Positions 9,264 through 21,419 of a stretch of 64,000 bases of DNA are shown one piece after another (positions within the stretch are counted from its first letter, which is position 1; each line of letters opens with the position of its first letter). Both the position numbers and the translations under genes were made by a program. This DNA is from Burkholderiales bacterium (GTDB lineage Bacteria; Pseudomonadota; Gammaproteobacteria; Burkholderiales; Casimicrobiaceae). Where the stretch lies: assembly GCA_015075645.1 (NCBI GenBank), contig JABTUF010000004.1, forward strand, positions 434,001 through 498,000, given 5' to 3'. The notes beneath the pieces are model-generated. The model saw only the letters and a list, made by a program, of their open reading frames with translations, ran no database searches and was not told the DNA's origin.

Positions 9264-9334
9264 CCGGGATGTGGGAGTTGCAACGCCGGCCGTCGCCATG
9301 TGCGCCCGGCCGGCGCGCCGCACGCATTGGCGAA

Positions 9335-9377
9335 CACAACATTTTTTATTGTGGTCGCCATTCCCGCGTGCTATTGT
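9335..9377 (+). promoter_or_regulatory. Promoter and overlapping dyad operator for the ABC transporter operon
   Basis: TTGTGG (9349-9354) and TATTGT (9372-9377) are 17 bases apart, in a patch that is AT-rich for this window. The dyad CACAA-N9-TTGTG (9335-9353) overlaps the -35 box. That is a layout suited to repression, and the neighbouring DeoR protein is the obvious candidate. This is a sequence inference only. Confidence 0.5.
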
Positions 9378-9437
9378 CCGCGCACCCCCGGCTCCGGGCA
9401 TCCGGCCCGCGTCGGCCGGCTCCCGAGGAGGACGGTC

Positions 9438-10454
9438 ATGACGATTCGCAACGCGGCATGGAGGCTGTGCGGCGCGCTCGCGCTGCTCTTCGCCTGCGCG
9501 ACGGCGCGCGCGGGCGAGATCACCGTCTACACGGCGCTCGAGGAGGACGACGTGCGCGTCTACCTCGCCGAGTTCGCGAAGGCGAGGCCCGACATCAAGG
9601 TCAACCTGCTGCGCCTGTCGACCGGCGATCTCGTCGCCCGCATCCTCGCCGAGAAGGCGAATCCGCGCGAGGACGTCATCTGGGGCACCGCGGTGACGCA
9701 ACTCTCCGACCCGCGCATCCTCGAGATGGCCGAGCCCTACAAGCCGGCCGGCATCGACGCCGTGAAGACCGCGTTCAAGGATCCGCAGAACCGCTGGTTC
9801 GCCACGACCGGCTACTTCGCCGGCTTCTGCGTCAACACCGAGGTGCTGAAGAAGAAGAACCTGCCGATGCCGACGTCCTGGCAGGACCTGTTGAACCCGG
9901 TGTACAAGGGGCAGATCGTGATGCCCAACGCCGCGAGTTCGGGGACCGGGTACCTGATGATCGTGAGCCTCCTGCAGATGAAGGGCGAGGAGAAGGGATG
10001 GCAGTTCCTGCAGGACCTCGACAAGAACATGGCGCAGTACATCAAGTCCGGGTCGCGGCCGTGCAAGATGGCCGCGGCCGGCGAGTACGCGATCGGGCTG
10101 TCGTTCGCGTTCTCGGGCGTGAAACAGATCATGGAAGGCTACCCGATCAAGCTCGTCATCCCCTCGGAGGGCGCGGGCTACGAGATCGAAGTCTCGATGC
10201 TGATGAAGTCGTCGAAGAACAAAGCCGACGCGAAGCAGTTCCTCGACTGGCTCCTGACGCTCGACGCGGCGAAGCTCTACGGTCAGCGCTCCGAGATGTC
10301 GTCGGTGCCCGGCGCGAAGGCGACCCCCGAGGTGCTGAAGGCGGGGCTCCCCGAGGACGTCTCGACGGTTCTCTACAAGGGCATGGACTTCGAGGCCTCC
10401 GCGAAGAACAAGGACCGCATCCTCGCCGAGTGGAAGAAGCGCTTCGAGCGTTGA
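9438..10454 (+). CDS. ABC transporter periplasmic binding protein (AfuA/PhnS-like)
   Basis: The product is 338 residues. The ATG at 9438 follows a strong RBS (cgaggagg, 9424-9431) and opens a signal peptide (LCGALALLFACATARAG). The mature protein starts EITVYTALEEDDVRVYLAEF and contains NAASSGTGYLMI, the phosphate- or anion-binding style loop of the FbpA/AfuA/PhnS family. Members were often called iron-binding, but AfuA binds sugar phosphates and PhnS binds 2-aminoethylphosphonate. With a glycerol-1-phosphate dehydrogenase next door, an organophosphate ligand is favoured over ferric iron. The ligand is inferred. Confidence 0.8.
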   Translation: MTIRNAAWRLCGALALLFACATARAGEITVYTALEEDDVRVYLAEFAKARPDIKVNLLRLSTGDLVARILAEKANPREDVIWGTAVTQLSDPRILEMAEPYKPAGIDAVKTAFKDPQNRWFATTGYFAGFCVNTEVLKKKNLPMPTSWQDLLNPVYKGQIVMPNAASSGTGYLMIVSLLQMKGEEKGWQFLQDLDKNMAQYIKSGSRPCKMAAAGEYAIGLSFAFSGVKQIMEGYPIKLVIPSEGAGYEIEVSMLMKSSKNKADAKQFLDWLLTLDAAKLYGQRSEMSSVPGAKATPEVLKAGLPEDVSTVLYKGMDFEASAKNKDRILAEWKKRFER

Positions 10455-10541
10455 TCGCGCGCGCCGGCGGGACCGGTCGAGCCCGCCGGCGCGTCGCGTC
10501 GCCCGCCCCGCGCGCGGCGCGCTTCGACGGGCGCTGCTGAC

Positions 10542-11525
10542 GTGACGCTCCTCGCGCTGCGCGGTGTCTCCAAGTCGTTCGACGGCTGCCGGGCGCTCGA
10601 GAACGTCGGCCTCGACATCGACGAGGGCGAGTTCGTCTGCTTCCTCGGGCCCTCCGGTTGCGGCAAGACCACGCTGCTGCGCATCGTCGCCGGCCTCGAG
10701 GTCCCCGACACGGCCGAGATTCGCTTCGCGGGCCGCGATCTCCTCGCGATCCCCGCGCGCGAGCGCAACTTCGGCATCGTCTTCCAGTCGTACTCGCTGT
10801 TCCCGAACATGACGGTGGCGCGCAACATCGCCTACGGCCTCGAGTGCCGCGCCTGGAAGCGCGGGGACATCGCGCCGCGCGTGGCCGAGATGCTCGCGCT
10901 CGTGAACCTCGCGGGCGAGGCCGCCCGCCTGCCGCACCAGCTCTCCGGCGGCCAGCAGCAGCGCGTCGCGCTCGCCCGGGCGCTCGCGCCGAAGCCCGCG
11001 GTGCTGCTGCTGGACGAGCCGCTCTCGGCGCTCGACGCCAAGGTGCGCGAGGACCTGCGCGGCGAGATCAAGACGCTGCAGTCGAAGCTGTCGATCACCA
11101 CGATCATGGTGACGCACGACCAGCACGAGGCGATGGAACTCGCCGACCGCATCGTCGTGATGGACCGCGGGCGCATCGAGCAGATCGGCCGTCCGGTCGA
11201 CCTCTACGAGCGTCCGGCCTCGCGCTTCGTCGCGGGCTTCCTCGGCCGGATGAACCTCGTGCGCGGGATGCACGGACACGAGCTCGCGGGCGTGCGCCCC
11301 GAACACGTGGAGCTCGCCCTTCCGGGCCCCGAGTCGGCCGAGCACCGCGCCGCCCGCGTCGTGCGAACCGTGTTTCTCGGGAGCATCACGCGCATCGACG
11401 TAACGGTCGCGGGCGATCCGCTCACGCTGGAAGTTCCGGGACGCCGCGACGACCTGGCGCCGGGCACGGGGCTCCGCATCCGCGTGCCCGCGAGCGCGCT
11501 GATCCGTCTCGACGATCCGGCGTGA
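10542..11525 (+). CDS. ABC transporter ATP-binding protein
   Basis: The product is 327 residues from a GTG at 10542. It contains Walker [13 protein letters not shown]-loop region [13 protein letters not shown], signature [16 protein letters not shown], Walker [13 protein letters not shown] and switch histidine [11 protein letters not shown]-terminal TOBE-like domain (about 240-327) is typical of the PotA/FbpC/PhnT group. It powers the fused permease encoded 19 bases downstream and partners the binding protein upstream. Confidence 0.93.
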   Translation: MTLLALRGVSKSFDGCRALENVGLDIDEGEFVCFLGPSGCGKTTLLRIVAGLEVPDTAEIRFAGRDLLAIPARERNFGIVFQSYSLFPNMTVARNIAYGLECRAWKRGDIAPRVAEMLALVNLAGEAARLPHQLSGGQQQRVALARALAPKPAVLLLDEPLSALDAKVREDLRGEIKTLQSKLSITTIMVTHDQHEAMELADRIVVMDRGRIEQIGRPVDLYERPASRFVAGFLGRMNLVRGMHGHELAGVRPEHVELALPGPESAEHRAARVVRTVFLGSITRIDVTVAGDPLTLEVPGRRDDLAPGTGLRIRVPASALIRLDDPA

Positions 11526-11544
11526 GCGCGGCGCCGCGCCCGGC

Positions 11545-13218
11545 ATGAGCGCCGCCATTCCCGCGGGCCCGGCCCGCCGGTTCGACACCGACCGACTCGC
11601 GGTGTTCGCGCTCGCCGCCTCCGCGATCGTCCCGCTCGTCCTGTTCGTGGTGGTCCCGCTCGTCGCCATCCTGCGCCTGTCGTTCGTGCTGCCCGACGGC
11701 GGCATCGGGCTCTCCAACTACACGCGCGAGTTCTCCGACCCCAAGTTCACGCGCATCGTCGGGAACAGCTTCGCGGTGGCCGCCACGACGACCGCGATCA
11801 CCGTCGTGCTCGCCTACGCTTTCGCGTGGGCGCTGCGCCGCACCGCGATGCCCTTCAAGCGCACCTGCGGGGCGATCGCGCTGCTGCCGCTGTACGCGCC
11901 GTCGCTGGTGCAGGCGCTCGGCATCCTGTTCCTCCTCGGCCGCAACGGCATCGTCAACCGGACCTTCGAGCTGGGCATCGACATCTACGGATTCTGGGGC
12001 ATCGTGATCGCCGACGTCCTCTACAGCTTTCCGCACGCGTTCCTCATCCTGTCGGCCGCGCTCGCGATCGGGGACGCCCGCCTCTACGAATCGGCCCGCA
12101 TGCTCGGGGCGGGCGCCGGGCGCATGTTCCGCACCATCACGCTGCCGTCGACGCGCTACGGCCTCGCCTCGGCGGTGTTCGTCGTATTCACCATCGTCAT
12201 CACCGACTTCGGCAACCCGATGGTCATCGGCGCCGACTACAACGTGCTCGCGACCGAGATCTACAACCAGGTCTCGGGGCAGGGCCGGATGGAACTGGGC
12301 GCGGTGATCGGCGTCGTGCTGCTGGTGCCCGCGGCCGTCGCCGTCGTGGTCGAGCGCATGGTCATGCGCGCGCACCGCGCGGCGATCACCGACCGCTCCC
12401 AGCCGCTCGCGGTCGGCCGGAGCGCCGTTCGCGATCGGGCGGCCTTCGCGTTCGCGGCGCTCGTGTGCGCCGCGATCGCCTCGATCGTGGTCATCGTCGT
12501 CGTCGCGAGCTTCGTGACGCTGTGGCCCTACAACATGAGCCTGTCGCTGCGCCACTACCGGTTCGAGGTGCAGAACGGCGTCGCGCCGCTGTGGACGAGC
12601 GTCGTCGTCTCGTTCATGGCCGCGGCCATCGGCGCGGTCGCGACCGTCGCCGCCGCGTGCGTCGCGCGCTGGATGCGGCCGGCGCAGGCGCAGACGCTCT
12701 CGTTCCTGTCGATGCTGCCGGCCGCGGTGCCCGGGATGGTGCTCGGCCTGGGCTATCTCCTGGTGTTCAACCACCCGGACAACCCGTTGGTCTTCCTCTA
12801 CGGGACGCTCGCCATCCTCGCGATCTGCAACGTGTACCACTACCACGCGCAGGGCTACCTGATCGCGACGACGAGCGTGAGCCAGGTGAGCCGGGTCTTC
12901 GACGAGACCTCGACCTGCCTCGGCGCCGGGCGGCTGCGCACGCTGCGCTCCGTGCTGCTGCCGATCATCGCGCCGTCGATCGCCGCGATCGCGATGTTCT
13001 ACTTCGTCCGCAGCATGGTCACGCTGTCGGCCGTGATCTTCCTCGTCACGCCGCAGACCCAGCTCGCCGCGGTGTCGGTGCTCCTGCTCGACGATTCCGG
13101 CAACCAGAACCAGGCGGCCGCGTTCTCGGTGTGCATCATGCTGATCGTCGCGGCGGCGCTCGGGGCGTTCCACCTGGCGCTGCGCGCGGTGCCGCGCCTG
13201 CGTCCGGCGCAGACCTGA
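11545..13218 (+). CDS. ABC transporter permease, two fused BPD domains (AfuB/FbpB-like)
   Basis: The product is 557 residues with about 12 predicted membrane segments in two homologous halves (about 15-280 and 290-550). The first segment is VFALAASAIVPLVLFVVVPL. Each half has an EAA-type loop that contacts the ATPase (SARMLGAGAGRMFRTITLPS; STCLGAGRLRTLRSVLLPI). Fusion of both permease domains is normal for the ferric-type and AfuB branch, whereas PhnU and PhnV are separate. It completes a three-gene importer operon and ends 33 bases from the convergent gyrB. Confidence 0.9.
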   Translation: MSAAIPAGPARRFDTDRLAVFALAASAIVPLVLFVVVPLVAILRLSFVLPDGGIGLSNYTREFSDPKFTRIVGNSFAVAATTTAITVVLAYAFAWALRRTAMPFKRTCGAIALLPLYAPSLVQALGILFLLGRNGIVNRTFELGIDIYGFWGIVIADVLYSFPHAFLILSAALAIGDARLYESARMLGAGAGRMFRTITLPSTRYGLASAVFVVFTIVITDFGNPMVIGADYNVLATEIYNQVSGQGRMELGAVIGVVLLVPAAVAVVVERMVMRAHRAAITDRSQPLAVGRSAVRDRAAFAFAALVCAAIASIVVIVVVASFVTLWPYNMSLSLRHYRFEVQNGVAPLWTSVVVSFMAAAIGAVATVAAACVARWMRPAQAQTLSFLSMLPAAVPGMVLGLGYLLVFNHPDNPLVFLYGTLAILAICNVYHYHAQGYLIATTSVSQVSRVFDETSTCLGAGRLRTLRSVLLPIIAPSIAAIAMFYFVRSMVTLSAVIFLVTPQTQLAAVSVLLLDDSGNQNQAAAFSVCIMLIVAAALGAFHLALRAVPRLRPAQT

Positions 13219-13251
13219 AGTGCGGGCGCGAGCGCGCCCGGCGACGGCGCG

Positions 13252-16906
<3,655 letters not shown>

Positions 16907-17144
16907 CTTGGAAAATTAGGAATCGTTAGTAGGGGGCGCGCGGGCCTGCGGGCAACGGTCGATTTCCCCGGGCGCTCAAGGCCTTGGCGGCGGTATTCCG
17001 GACCGGACAAGCGCGGGATCGCCTGTGGATGAGTTGGGGACGGTCCGGCGAAACGGCTCAACGGCCGGTTAACCCACAGATTATAGGCCAGAAACCCCCT
17101 GGATTCCAGCCGCCCGCCGGGCGAAAAGGCCCCCGGCCGGAGCC
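16907..17144. other. dnaA-dnaN intergenic region with weak DnaA-box-like sites
   Basis: This 238-base region has no gene. It contains TGTGGATGA (17024-17032, one mismatch to TGTGGATAA) and an AT-richer patch, ttaacccacagattata (about 17069-17085), that includes a second degenerate site (TGTGGGTTA on the minus strand). It could contribute to origin function or to DnaA control of dnaN. Confidence 0.45.
17080..17085 (-). promoter_or_regulatory. Perfect TATAAT -10 element, probable dnaN promoter
   Basis: The plus-strand ATTATA reads TATAAT on the minus strand. The -35 at 16-18 bases spacing is weak (TGGAAT-like). Transcription would start near 17073, giving dnaN a leader of about 165 bases. The degenerate DnaA box lies directly downstream of the -10. 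Confidence 0.5.
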
Positions 17145-18572
17145 TCAGTTCCGCAGGACCTGCAGCAGGAAATTGACGTCGTGATTGAGTTCGGGATGGG
17201 TTTCGCGCAGCTTCGCGATCTGGCGGCAGGCGTGGAGCACGGTCGTGTGGTCGCGCCCGCCGAAGTTGCTGCCGATCTCGGGGAGCGAGAGTTGCGTCAG
17301 CTCCTTCGCGAGCGCCATCGCGACCTGGCGCGGCCGCGCGATGGCGCGCGAGCGCTTCTTGCCGTGCATCTCCGAGGGCCGGATCTTGTAGTAGTCGGCG
17401 ACCGTCTTCTGGATGTTCTCGATCGAGATCTGTCGGTTCTGCACCGCGAGGACATCGCGCAGCGCTTCCTTCGCGACCGGAAGCGTGATGTCGAGCTTGT
17501 GGAAGCCGGCGTAGGCGATGACGCGTTTGAGCGCGCCCTCGAGTTCGCGCACGTTGCTGCGAATGTGCTTGGCCACGAAGAACGCCACCTGCTCGTCGAG
17601 CCGCACCCGTTCCTGCTGCGCCTTCGCGAGCAGGATCGCCACCCGCATCTCGAGTTCGGGCGGTTCGAGCGCCACGGTGAGGCCCCAGCCGAAGCGCGAG
17701 ATCAGCCGCTCCTCGATCCCCGCGATCTCCTTCGGGTAGGTGTCGCAGGTGATGACCACCTGCTTGTGGCCCTCGATCAGCGTATTGAACAGGTAGAAGA
17801 ATTCCTCCTGCGTCCGGCTCTTGCCGTTGAAGAACTGGATGTCGTCGATGAGCAGGAGGTCGAGCGAGCGGTAGTAGCGCTTGAACTCGTCGAACGCCTT
17901 GTGCTGGTAGGCGCGGACGACGTCGGAGACGTAGGTCTCGGCGTGGATGTAGCGGATGCGCGCCGTCGGATCGCGCCGCAGGATGTCGTGGCCGATCGCC
18001 TGCACGAGGTGGGTCTTCCCGAGGCCCACGCCGCCGTAGACGAACAGCGGATTGTAGGAAGTCGGGTGCAGCGCCACCTGCAGGCCGGCGGCGCGCGCGA
18101 GCTGGTTCGCCTTGCCGGTGACGAACGAGTCGAACGTGAACGTGCCGTTCAGGCTGGTCGGCTCGACGCGACGCGGCAGCTCGTGGTTCGGCCGCACGGG
18201 TTCGGCCGCGAGAACCTCGGGAGGAGGCGGAGCCGAGCGCGGTTCGTCATCGACGATCGCCGCGCTTTCCGCCGCCGCCGCGGCCGCCCCTTCCGAGGCG
18301 ACGCCCGCGAAGGCCCCGGCCTCGGCGAGCGAGTATTCGATCGAAACCGGCTCGCCGGCGGCCTCGCGCGCGAGTGCCGCGATGCGGCCGCCGAACCGGT
18401 CCTTCACCCACTGGAGCACGAACCGGTTGGGGGCGCGAAGCTTGAGGCTTCCGTGCCCCGGCTCGGCGGACAGCGGGCGGATCCAGGTGGCGAACTGCTG
18501 GGGCGTGAGTTCGCGCTCGAACGCGGACAGGCAGGCGTTCCAGGCGGCAGGCGTCGGGGTGGGTGCGGACAT
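17145..18572 (-). CDS. dnaA: Chromosomal replication initiator protein DnaA
   Basis: The product is 475 residues. Domain I is at the N-terminus ([18 protein letters not shown]). An Ala/Glu-rich linker (about 85-135) precedes the AAA+ domain with Walker [17 protein letters not shown], Walker [14 protein letters not shown] and the sensor region [17 protein letters not shown]. Domain IV ends with the DNA-binding signature [15 protein letters not shown]. It binds DnaA boxes and melts the origin. It diverges from rpmH, and the leader contains a strong hairpin plus T-run (18634-18683) that could attenuate its transcription. Confidence 0.98.
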   Translation of the reverse strand: MSAPTPTPAAWNACLSAFERELTPQQFATWIRPLSAEPGHGSLKLRAPNRFVLQWVKDRFGGRIAALAREAAGEPVSIEYSLAEAGAFAGVASEGAAAAAAESAAIVDDEPRSAPPPPEVLAAEPVRPNHELPRRVEPTSLNGTFTFDSFVTGKANQLARAAGLQVALHPTSYNPLFVYGGVGLGKTHLVQAIGHDILRRDPTARIRYIHAETYVSDVVRAYQHKAFDEFKRYYRSLDLLLIDDIQFFNGKSRTQEEFFYLFNTLIEGHKQVVITCDTYPKEIAGIEERLISRFGWGLTVALEPPELEMRVAILLAKAQQERVRLDEQVAFFVAKHIRSNVRELEGALKRVIAYAGFHKLDITLPVAKEALRDVLAVQNRQISIENIQKTVADYYKIRPSEMHGKKRSRAIARPRQVAMALAKELTQLSLPEIGSNFGGRDHTTVLHACRQIAKLRETHPELNHDVNFLLQVLRN

Positions 18573-18633
18573 CGAATCTGGACCTCTCGCCGGCCGTTCT
18601 TGTGCCTGGGTTTCCCTGGGCGGCCTGTGCGTG

Positions 18634-18683
18634 AAAAACGGACGGGCGCCCCGCCGGAAGCATCGAACCCGGGCGGGGCGCCC
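18634..18683 (-). terminator. Hairpin plus T-run in the dnaA leader (terminator or attenuator)
   Basis: Arms GGGCGCCCCGCC (18644-18655) and GGCGGGGCGCCC (18672-18683) pair perfectly over 12 bases with a 16-base loop. Read on the minus strand the stem is followed by GTCCGTTTTTC (T-run at 18634-18638). It lies 62 bases upstream of the dnaA start, so a minus-strand transcript starting further right would meet it before dnaA. Confidence 0.55.
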
Positions 18684-18717
18684 GCGGTTGGGTCGATTTT
18701 AGCCGCGCGTCACGCCG

Positions 18718-18726
18718 TTATCCACA
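18718..18726 (+). promoter_or_regulatory. Perfect DnaA box TTATCCACA
   Basis: This is an exact match to the consensus high-affinity DnaA site, lying 145 bases upstream of dnaA and 120 bases upstream of the rpmH promoter. Confidence 0.8.
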
Positions 18727-18837
18727 GGCCCGAACGCGATGGGGGTCTTTGCGGGACCGTGCGAAGGCTGCGGCACGCCTGCGCCGGAAGTGAATGCTCG
18801 CGTCATGGCGGCCGATGGCGGCGTTGCCCCGGCGTCC

Positions 18838-18867
18838 TTGACAACAGGGACATCAACGCGTTCTAAT
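18838..18867 (+). promoter_or_regulatory. sigma70 promoter for rpmH-rnpA-yidD-yidC
   Basis: A perfect TTGACA (18838-18843) and TCTAAT (18862-18867) are separated by 18 bases. Transcription would start near 18874, about 29 bases before rpmH. This is the clearest promoter in the window, which suits a ribosomal protein operon. Confidence 0.8.
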
Positions 18868-18902
18868 ACAAGGCTTTTTTCCATCTCGCTCCCGGATCGG
18901 TC

Positions 18903-19037
18903 ATGAAGCGCACGTTCCAACCCTCGAAGATCCGCCGCGCACGCACGCACGGCTTTCGCGCCCGCATGAAGACCGTCGGCGGCCGCAAGGTGCTCTCGGC
19001 GCGTCGCGCCAAGGGCCGCGCGCGGCTCTCCGCCTGA
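18903..19037 (+). CDS. rpmH: 50S ribosomal protein L34
   Basis: The product is 44 residues beginning [18 protein letters not shown], followed by [21 protein letters not shown], the conserved L34 sequence and length. It is part of the large ribosomal subunit. Its TGA (19035-19037) overlaps the inferred CTG start of rnpA (19034-19036). Confidence 0.98.
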   Translation: MKRTFQPSKIRRARTHGFRARMKTVGGRKVLSARRAKGRARLSA

Positions 19038-19408
19038 CCCAGTCACGCCCAGGCGCCACGCACCTCGCGCGCGGCGAACGACGCCATCGCCTGACCGGCG
19101 TCGGGACGTTCGACGCGCTCTTCGCGCGCGGTCGCCGCACCCAGGGCCGATGGATCGAACTCGTCGTCGCGTCCGCCGAGCGGGCACCGGGACGCGCGGG
19201 GCTCGTCGTCGGCCGCAAGGCGCTCGCGCGTGCGGTCGACCGCAATTACCTGAAGCGCCGCGTCCGCGAGGCGCTGCGCTCCGCCCGTCCGGCGATTGCC
19301 GACTACGACCTGATCGTGCGATTGAAGCGTCCGGCGCCAGGACCCGAGCTCGCACAAGCCGCCGCCGAGGCGGGACGCCTGATCGCCGCGCTGGCGGAGC
19401 GGCGCTGA
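19034..19408 (+). CDS. rnpA: Ribonuclease P protein component, with an apparent CTG start
   Basis: The reading frame contains [40 protein letters not shown] and KRRVREALR, the RNR signature of RnpA, and ends at a TGA at 19406-19408. The protein helps RNase P RNA cleave 5' leaders from tRNA precursors. The frame is open from 18842, but I find no ATG, GTG or TTG between there and the conserved core. The only sensible near-cognate start is CTG at 19034, which overlaps the rpmH stop as CTGA and gives 124 residues, the normal family length. Non-canonical initiation coupled to rpmH is inferred. An alternative is a sequence error. Confidence 0.85.
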   Translation: MTQSRPGATHLARGERRHRLTGVGTFDALFARGRRTQGRWIELVVASAERAPGRAGLVVGRKALARAVDRNYLKRRVREALRSARPAIADYDLIVRLKRPAPGPELAQAAAEAGRLIAALAERR

Positions 19409-19412
19409 CCCA

Positions 19413-19625
19413 ATGAAGCAAGTGCTCACCACCGCGATCCGCGGCTACCAACTCACGATCCGGCCGATCCTCGGCGCGCATTGCCGGTTCTTCCCGAGTT
19501 GCTCGGAGTATGCGCGGGAAGCGATCGAGCGCCACGGCGCCGCCCGCGGCACCTGGCTTGCGGCGAAGCGGATCTGCCGCTGCCACCCCTACCATCCGGG
19601 CGGCTACGACCCGGTTCCCGACTGA
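19413..19625 (+). CDS. yidD: Membrane protein insertion efficiency factor YidD
   Basis: The product is 70 residues: [20 protein letters not shown], then [19 protein letters not shown] and [15 protein letters not shown], all diagnostic of YidD. It is a small membrane-associated factor that assists YidC/Sec insertion. It starts 4 bases after rnpA and ends 19 bases before yidC, so it is part of the same operon. Confidence 0.97.
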   Translation: MKQVLTTAIRGYQLTIRPILGAHCRFFPSCSEYAREAIERHGAARGTWLAAKRICRCHPYHPGGYDPVPD

Positions 19626-19644
19626 TCCTGCCGCCCGCCGACCG

Positions 19645-21366
19645 ATGATGGACACGCAACGCCTGATCCTGCTCGCGATCTTCAGCTTCTCGCTCGTCAT
19701 GCTGTGGGAGGCGTGGAATCGCGACACCCGCCCCGTCGTCCCGCCGCCCGCCCGCACCGCCGGCGCGCCCGAGCGTCCAGGCGATGTGCCGGTGTCGACT
19801 TCGCCGACGTCCGCGACATCGGCGACTGCGGGGGCAGGCGCGGTTCCCGCCGGCGCGGTCCCGGGCCAGGGCGCGGCAACGGCCGCCGCCGCGGCGAAGC
19901 TCGTGACGGTCACGACCGACATGTTCACCGTGAAGGTGGACCCGGTCGGCGGCGTGATCGCCGAAGTGGCGCTCGCGAAGCATCGCGACGCGTTCGACAC
20001 CTCGAAGCCCTACCTCGCCCTGCAGCGCAACGCCGAGCGGACCTTCGTCGCGCAGGCGGGGCTCCTGGGCGAGGGCATGCCCAACCACCGCACCACCTGG
20101 GAAGTCCTGCCCGGACCGCGCGAACTCGCGCCCGGCGCGGACAAGCTCGAACTCCGCCTGCAGGCGACCGCGGCGTCAGGGGACAAGGTGGTGCAGACGC
20201 TCACCTTCCACCGCGGCAGCTACCTGATCGACGCGAGCTTCGAGGTCACCAACGCGACCGGCGCGCCGATCGCGCCGTTCGCGTACTTCCAGCTCGCGCG
20301 CGACACGCGCCATGCGGTGCCGCAGAACTCGATGACGCCGTCGGCCTACGTGGGGCCGGTCATCTACAACGCGACCGACCACTTCAAGAAGGTCGAGCCC
20401 GGTGAACTCGACAAGCTCGCGGCCGACCCGTCGCGCAAGACGCCGTACACGAAGAACGCCACCGACGGCTGGGCCGGGATGATCGAGCACTACTTCGTCG
20501 CGGCCTGGCTCCCCTCCGACGAGAAGAAGCTGCCGCGCGAGTTCTTCGCGCGCAAGCTCGACAACGGCCTCTACGCGTCGGGCGTCATCGTGCCGATGCC
20601 GCAGATCGCGCCCGGCGCGAGCGCGTCGCTCACCGTGCCGCTGTTCGTCGGGCCGCAGGACCAGGAGCTGCTGAAGAAGATCGCCACCGGCCTCGACCTG
20701 TCGGTCGACTACGGCATCTTCACCGTGATCGCGGCGCCGCTCTTCTGGCTGTTGCGGTGGCTGCACGGCATGATCGGCAACTGGGGCTGGGCGATCATCG
20801 TGATGACCATCATGATCAAGGCGGCGTTCTATCCGCTGAACGCCGCGGCCGCGCGCTCGATGGGCAAGATGAAGCTCGTCGCGCCGAAGATGAAGGCGCT
20901 GCAGGAGCAGTACGCGAACGACAAGCAGCAGCTCCAGATCAAGATGATGGAGCTCTACAAGCAGGAGAAGATCAACCCGCTCGGCGGCTGCCTGCCGATC
21001 GTCGTGCAGATCCCGGTGTTCATCGCGCTCTACTGGGTGCTGCTCTCGGCGGTCGAACTGCGCCACGCGCCGTGGATCGGCTGGATCCAGGACCTGTCGG
21101 CGCCGGACCCGTTCTACATCCTGCCGGTGCTCTACGCGATCTCCGCGTGGCTGCAGGTGAAGCTCTCGCCGACGCCGATCACCGACCCGGTGCAGGCGAA
21201 GGTGTTCCAGATCATGCCGATCGCGTTCTCGGTGCTGTTCATCTTCTTCCCGTCGGGCCTCGTGCTCTACTGGCTCGTCAACAACATCCTGCAGATCGCC
21301 CAGCAGTGGCAGGTCAACAAGATGCTGGAGAAGGAACAGGCGCTCGCCGCGGCGAAAAGGCGCTGA
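19645..21366 (+). CDS. yidC: Membrane protein insertase YidC
   Basis: The product is 573 residues. The start is the ATG at 19645 (or 19648), giving MMDTQRLILLAIFSFSLVML as the N-terminal membrane anchor. A Pro/Ala/Thr-rich linker (about 28-85) precedes the periplasmic beta domain (about 90-350). Five C-terminal membrane segments include GNWGWAIIVMTIMIKAAFYP, LGGCLPIVVQIPVFIALYW and FFPSGLVLYWLVNNILQIAQ. It inserts and folds inner-membrane proteins, including ATP synthase subunit c. The linker is unusually Ala/Pro-rich, which is normal at this GC content. Confidence 0.97.
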   Translation: MMDTQRLILLAIFSFSLVMLWEAWNRDTRPVVPPPARTAGAPERPGDVPVSTSPTSATSATAGAGAVPAGAVPGQGAATAAAAAKLVTVTTDMFTVKVDPVGGVIAEVALAKHRDAFDTSKPYLALQRNAERTFVAQAGLLGEGMPNHRTTWEVLPGPRELAPGADKLELRLQATAASGDKVVQTLTFHRGSYLIDASFEVTNATGAPIAPFAYFQLARDTRHAVPQNSMTPSAYVGPVIYNATDHFKKVEPGELDKLAADPSRKTPYTKNATDGWAGMIEHYFVAAWLPSDEKKLPREFFARKLDNGLYASGVIVPMPQIAPGASASLTVPLFVGPQDQELLKKIATGLDLSVDYGIFTVIAAPLFWLLRWLHGMIGNWGWAIIVMTIMIKAAFYPLNAAAARSMGKMKLVAPKMKALQEQYANDKQQLQIKMMELYKQEKINPLGGCLPIVVQIPVFIALYWVLLSAVELRHAPWIGWIQDLSAPDPFYILPVLYAISAWLQVKLSPTPITDPVQAKVFQIMPIAFSVLFIFFPSGLVLYWLVNNILQIAQQWQVNKMLEKEQALAAAKRR

Positions 21367-21401
21367 GCGCGGAAGCGCCGCGGCGCCCGCGTTCGTTGTG
21401 G

Positions 21402-21419
21402 GTCCGACTTCAGTCGGAC
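21402..21419. terminator. Palindrome between convergent yidC and the GGDEF gene
   Basis: GTCCGACTTCAGTCGGAC is an 8-base-pair perfect stem with a 2-base centre. It includes the stop codon of the GGDEF gene (21410-21412). It resembles REP-like palindromes elsewhere in the window and may act as a bidirectional terminator. No T-run is seen. Confidence 0.45.

Larger units (their letters stand above)
18573..18902. other. dnaA-rpmH intergenic region, candidate oriC
   Basis: The 330-base divergent spacer contains a 12-base-pair perfect hairpin (18644-18683), a perfect DnaA box (18718-18726) and the rpmH promoter (18838-18867). Origins in related genomes commonly lie beside dnaA. Only one perfect box is visible, so this is a candidate rather than an established origin. 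Confidence 0.5.

Noticed and set aside
9438..13218. Ferric iron importer (FbpABC)
   Set aside because: The family resemblance is real, but the context of phosphate-ester enzymes and a DeoR regulator favours a phosphorylated organic ligand. Iron is kept only as an alternative.
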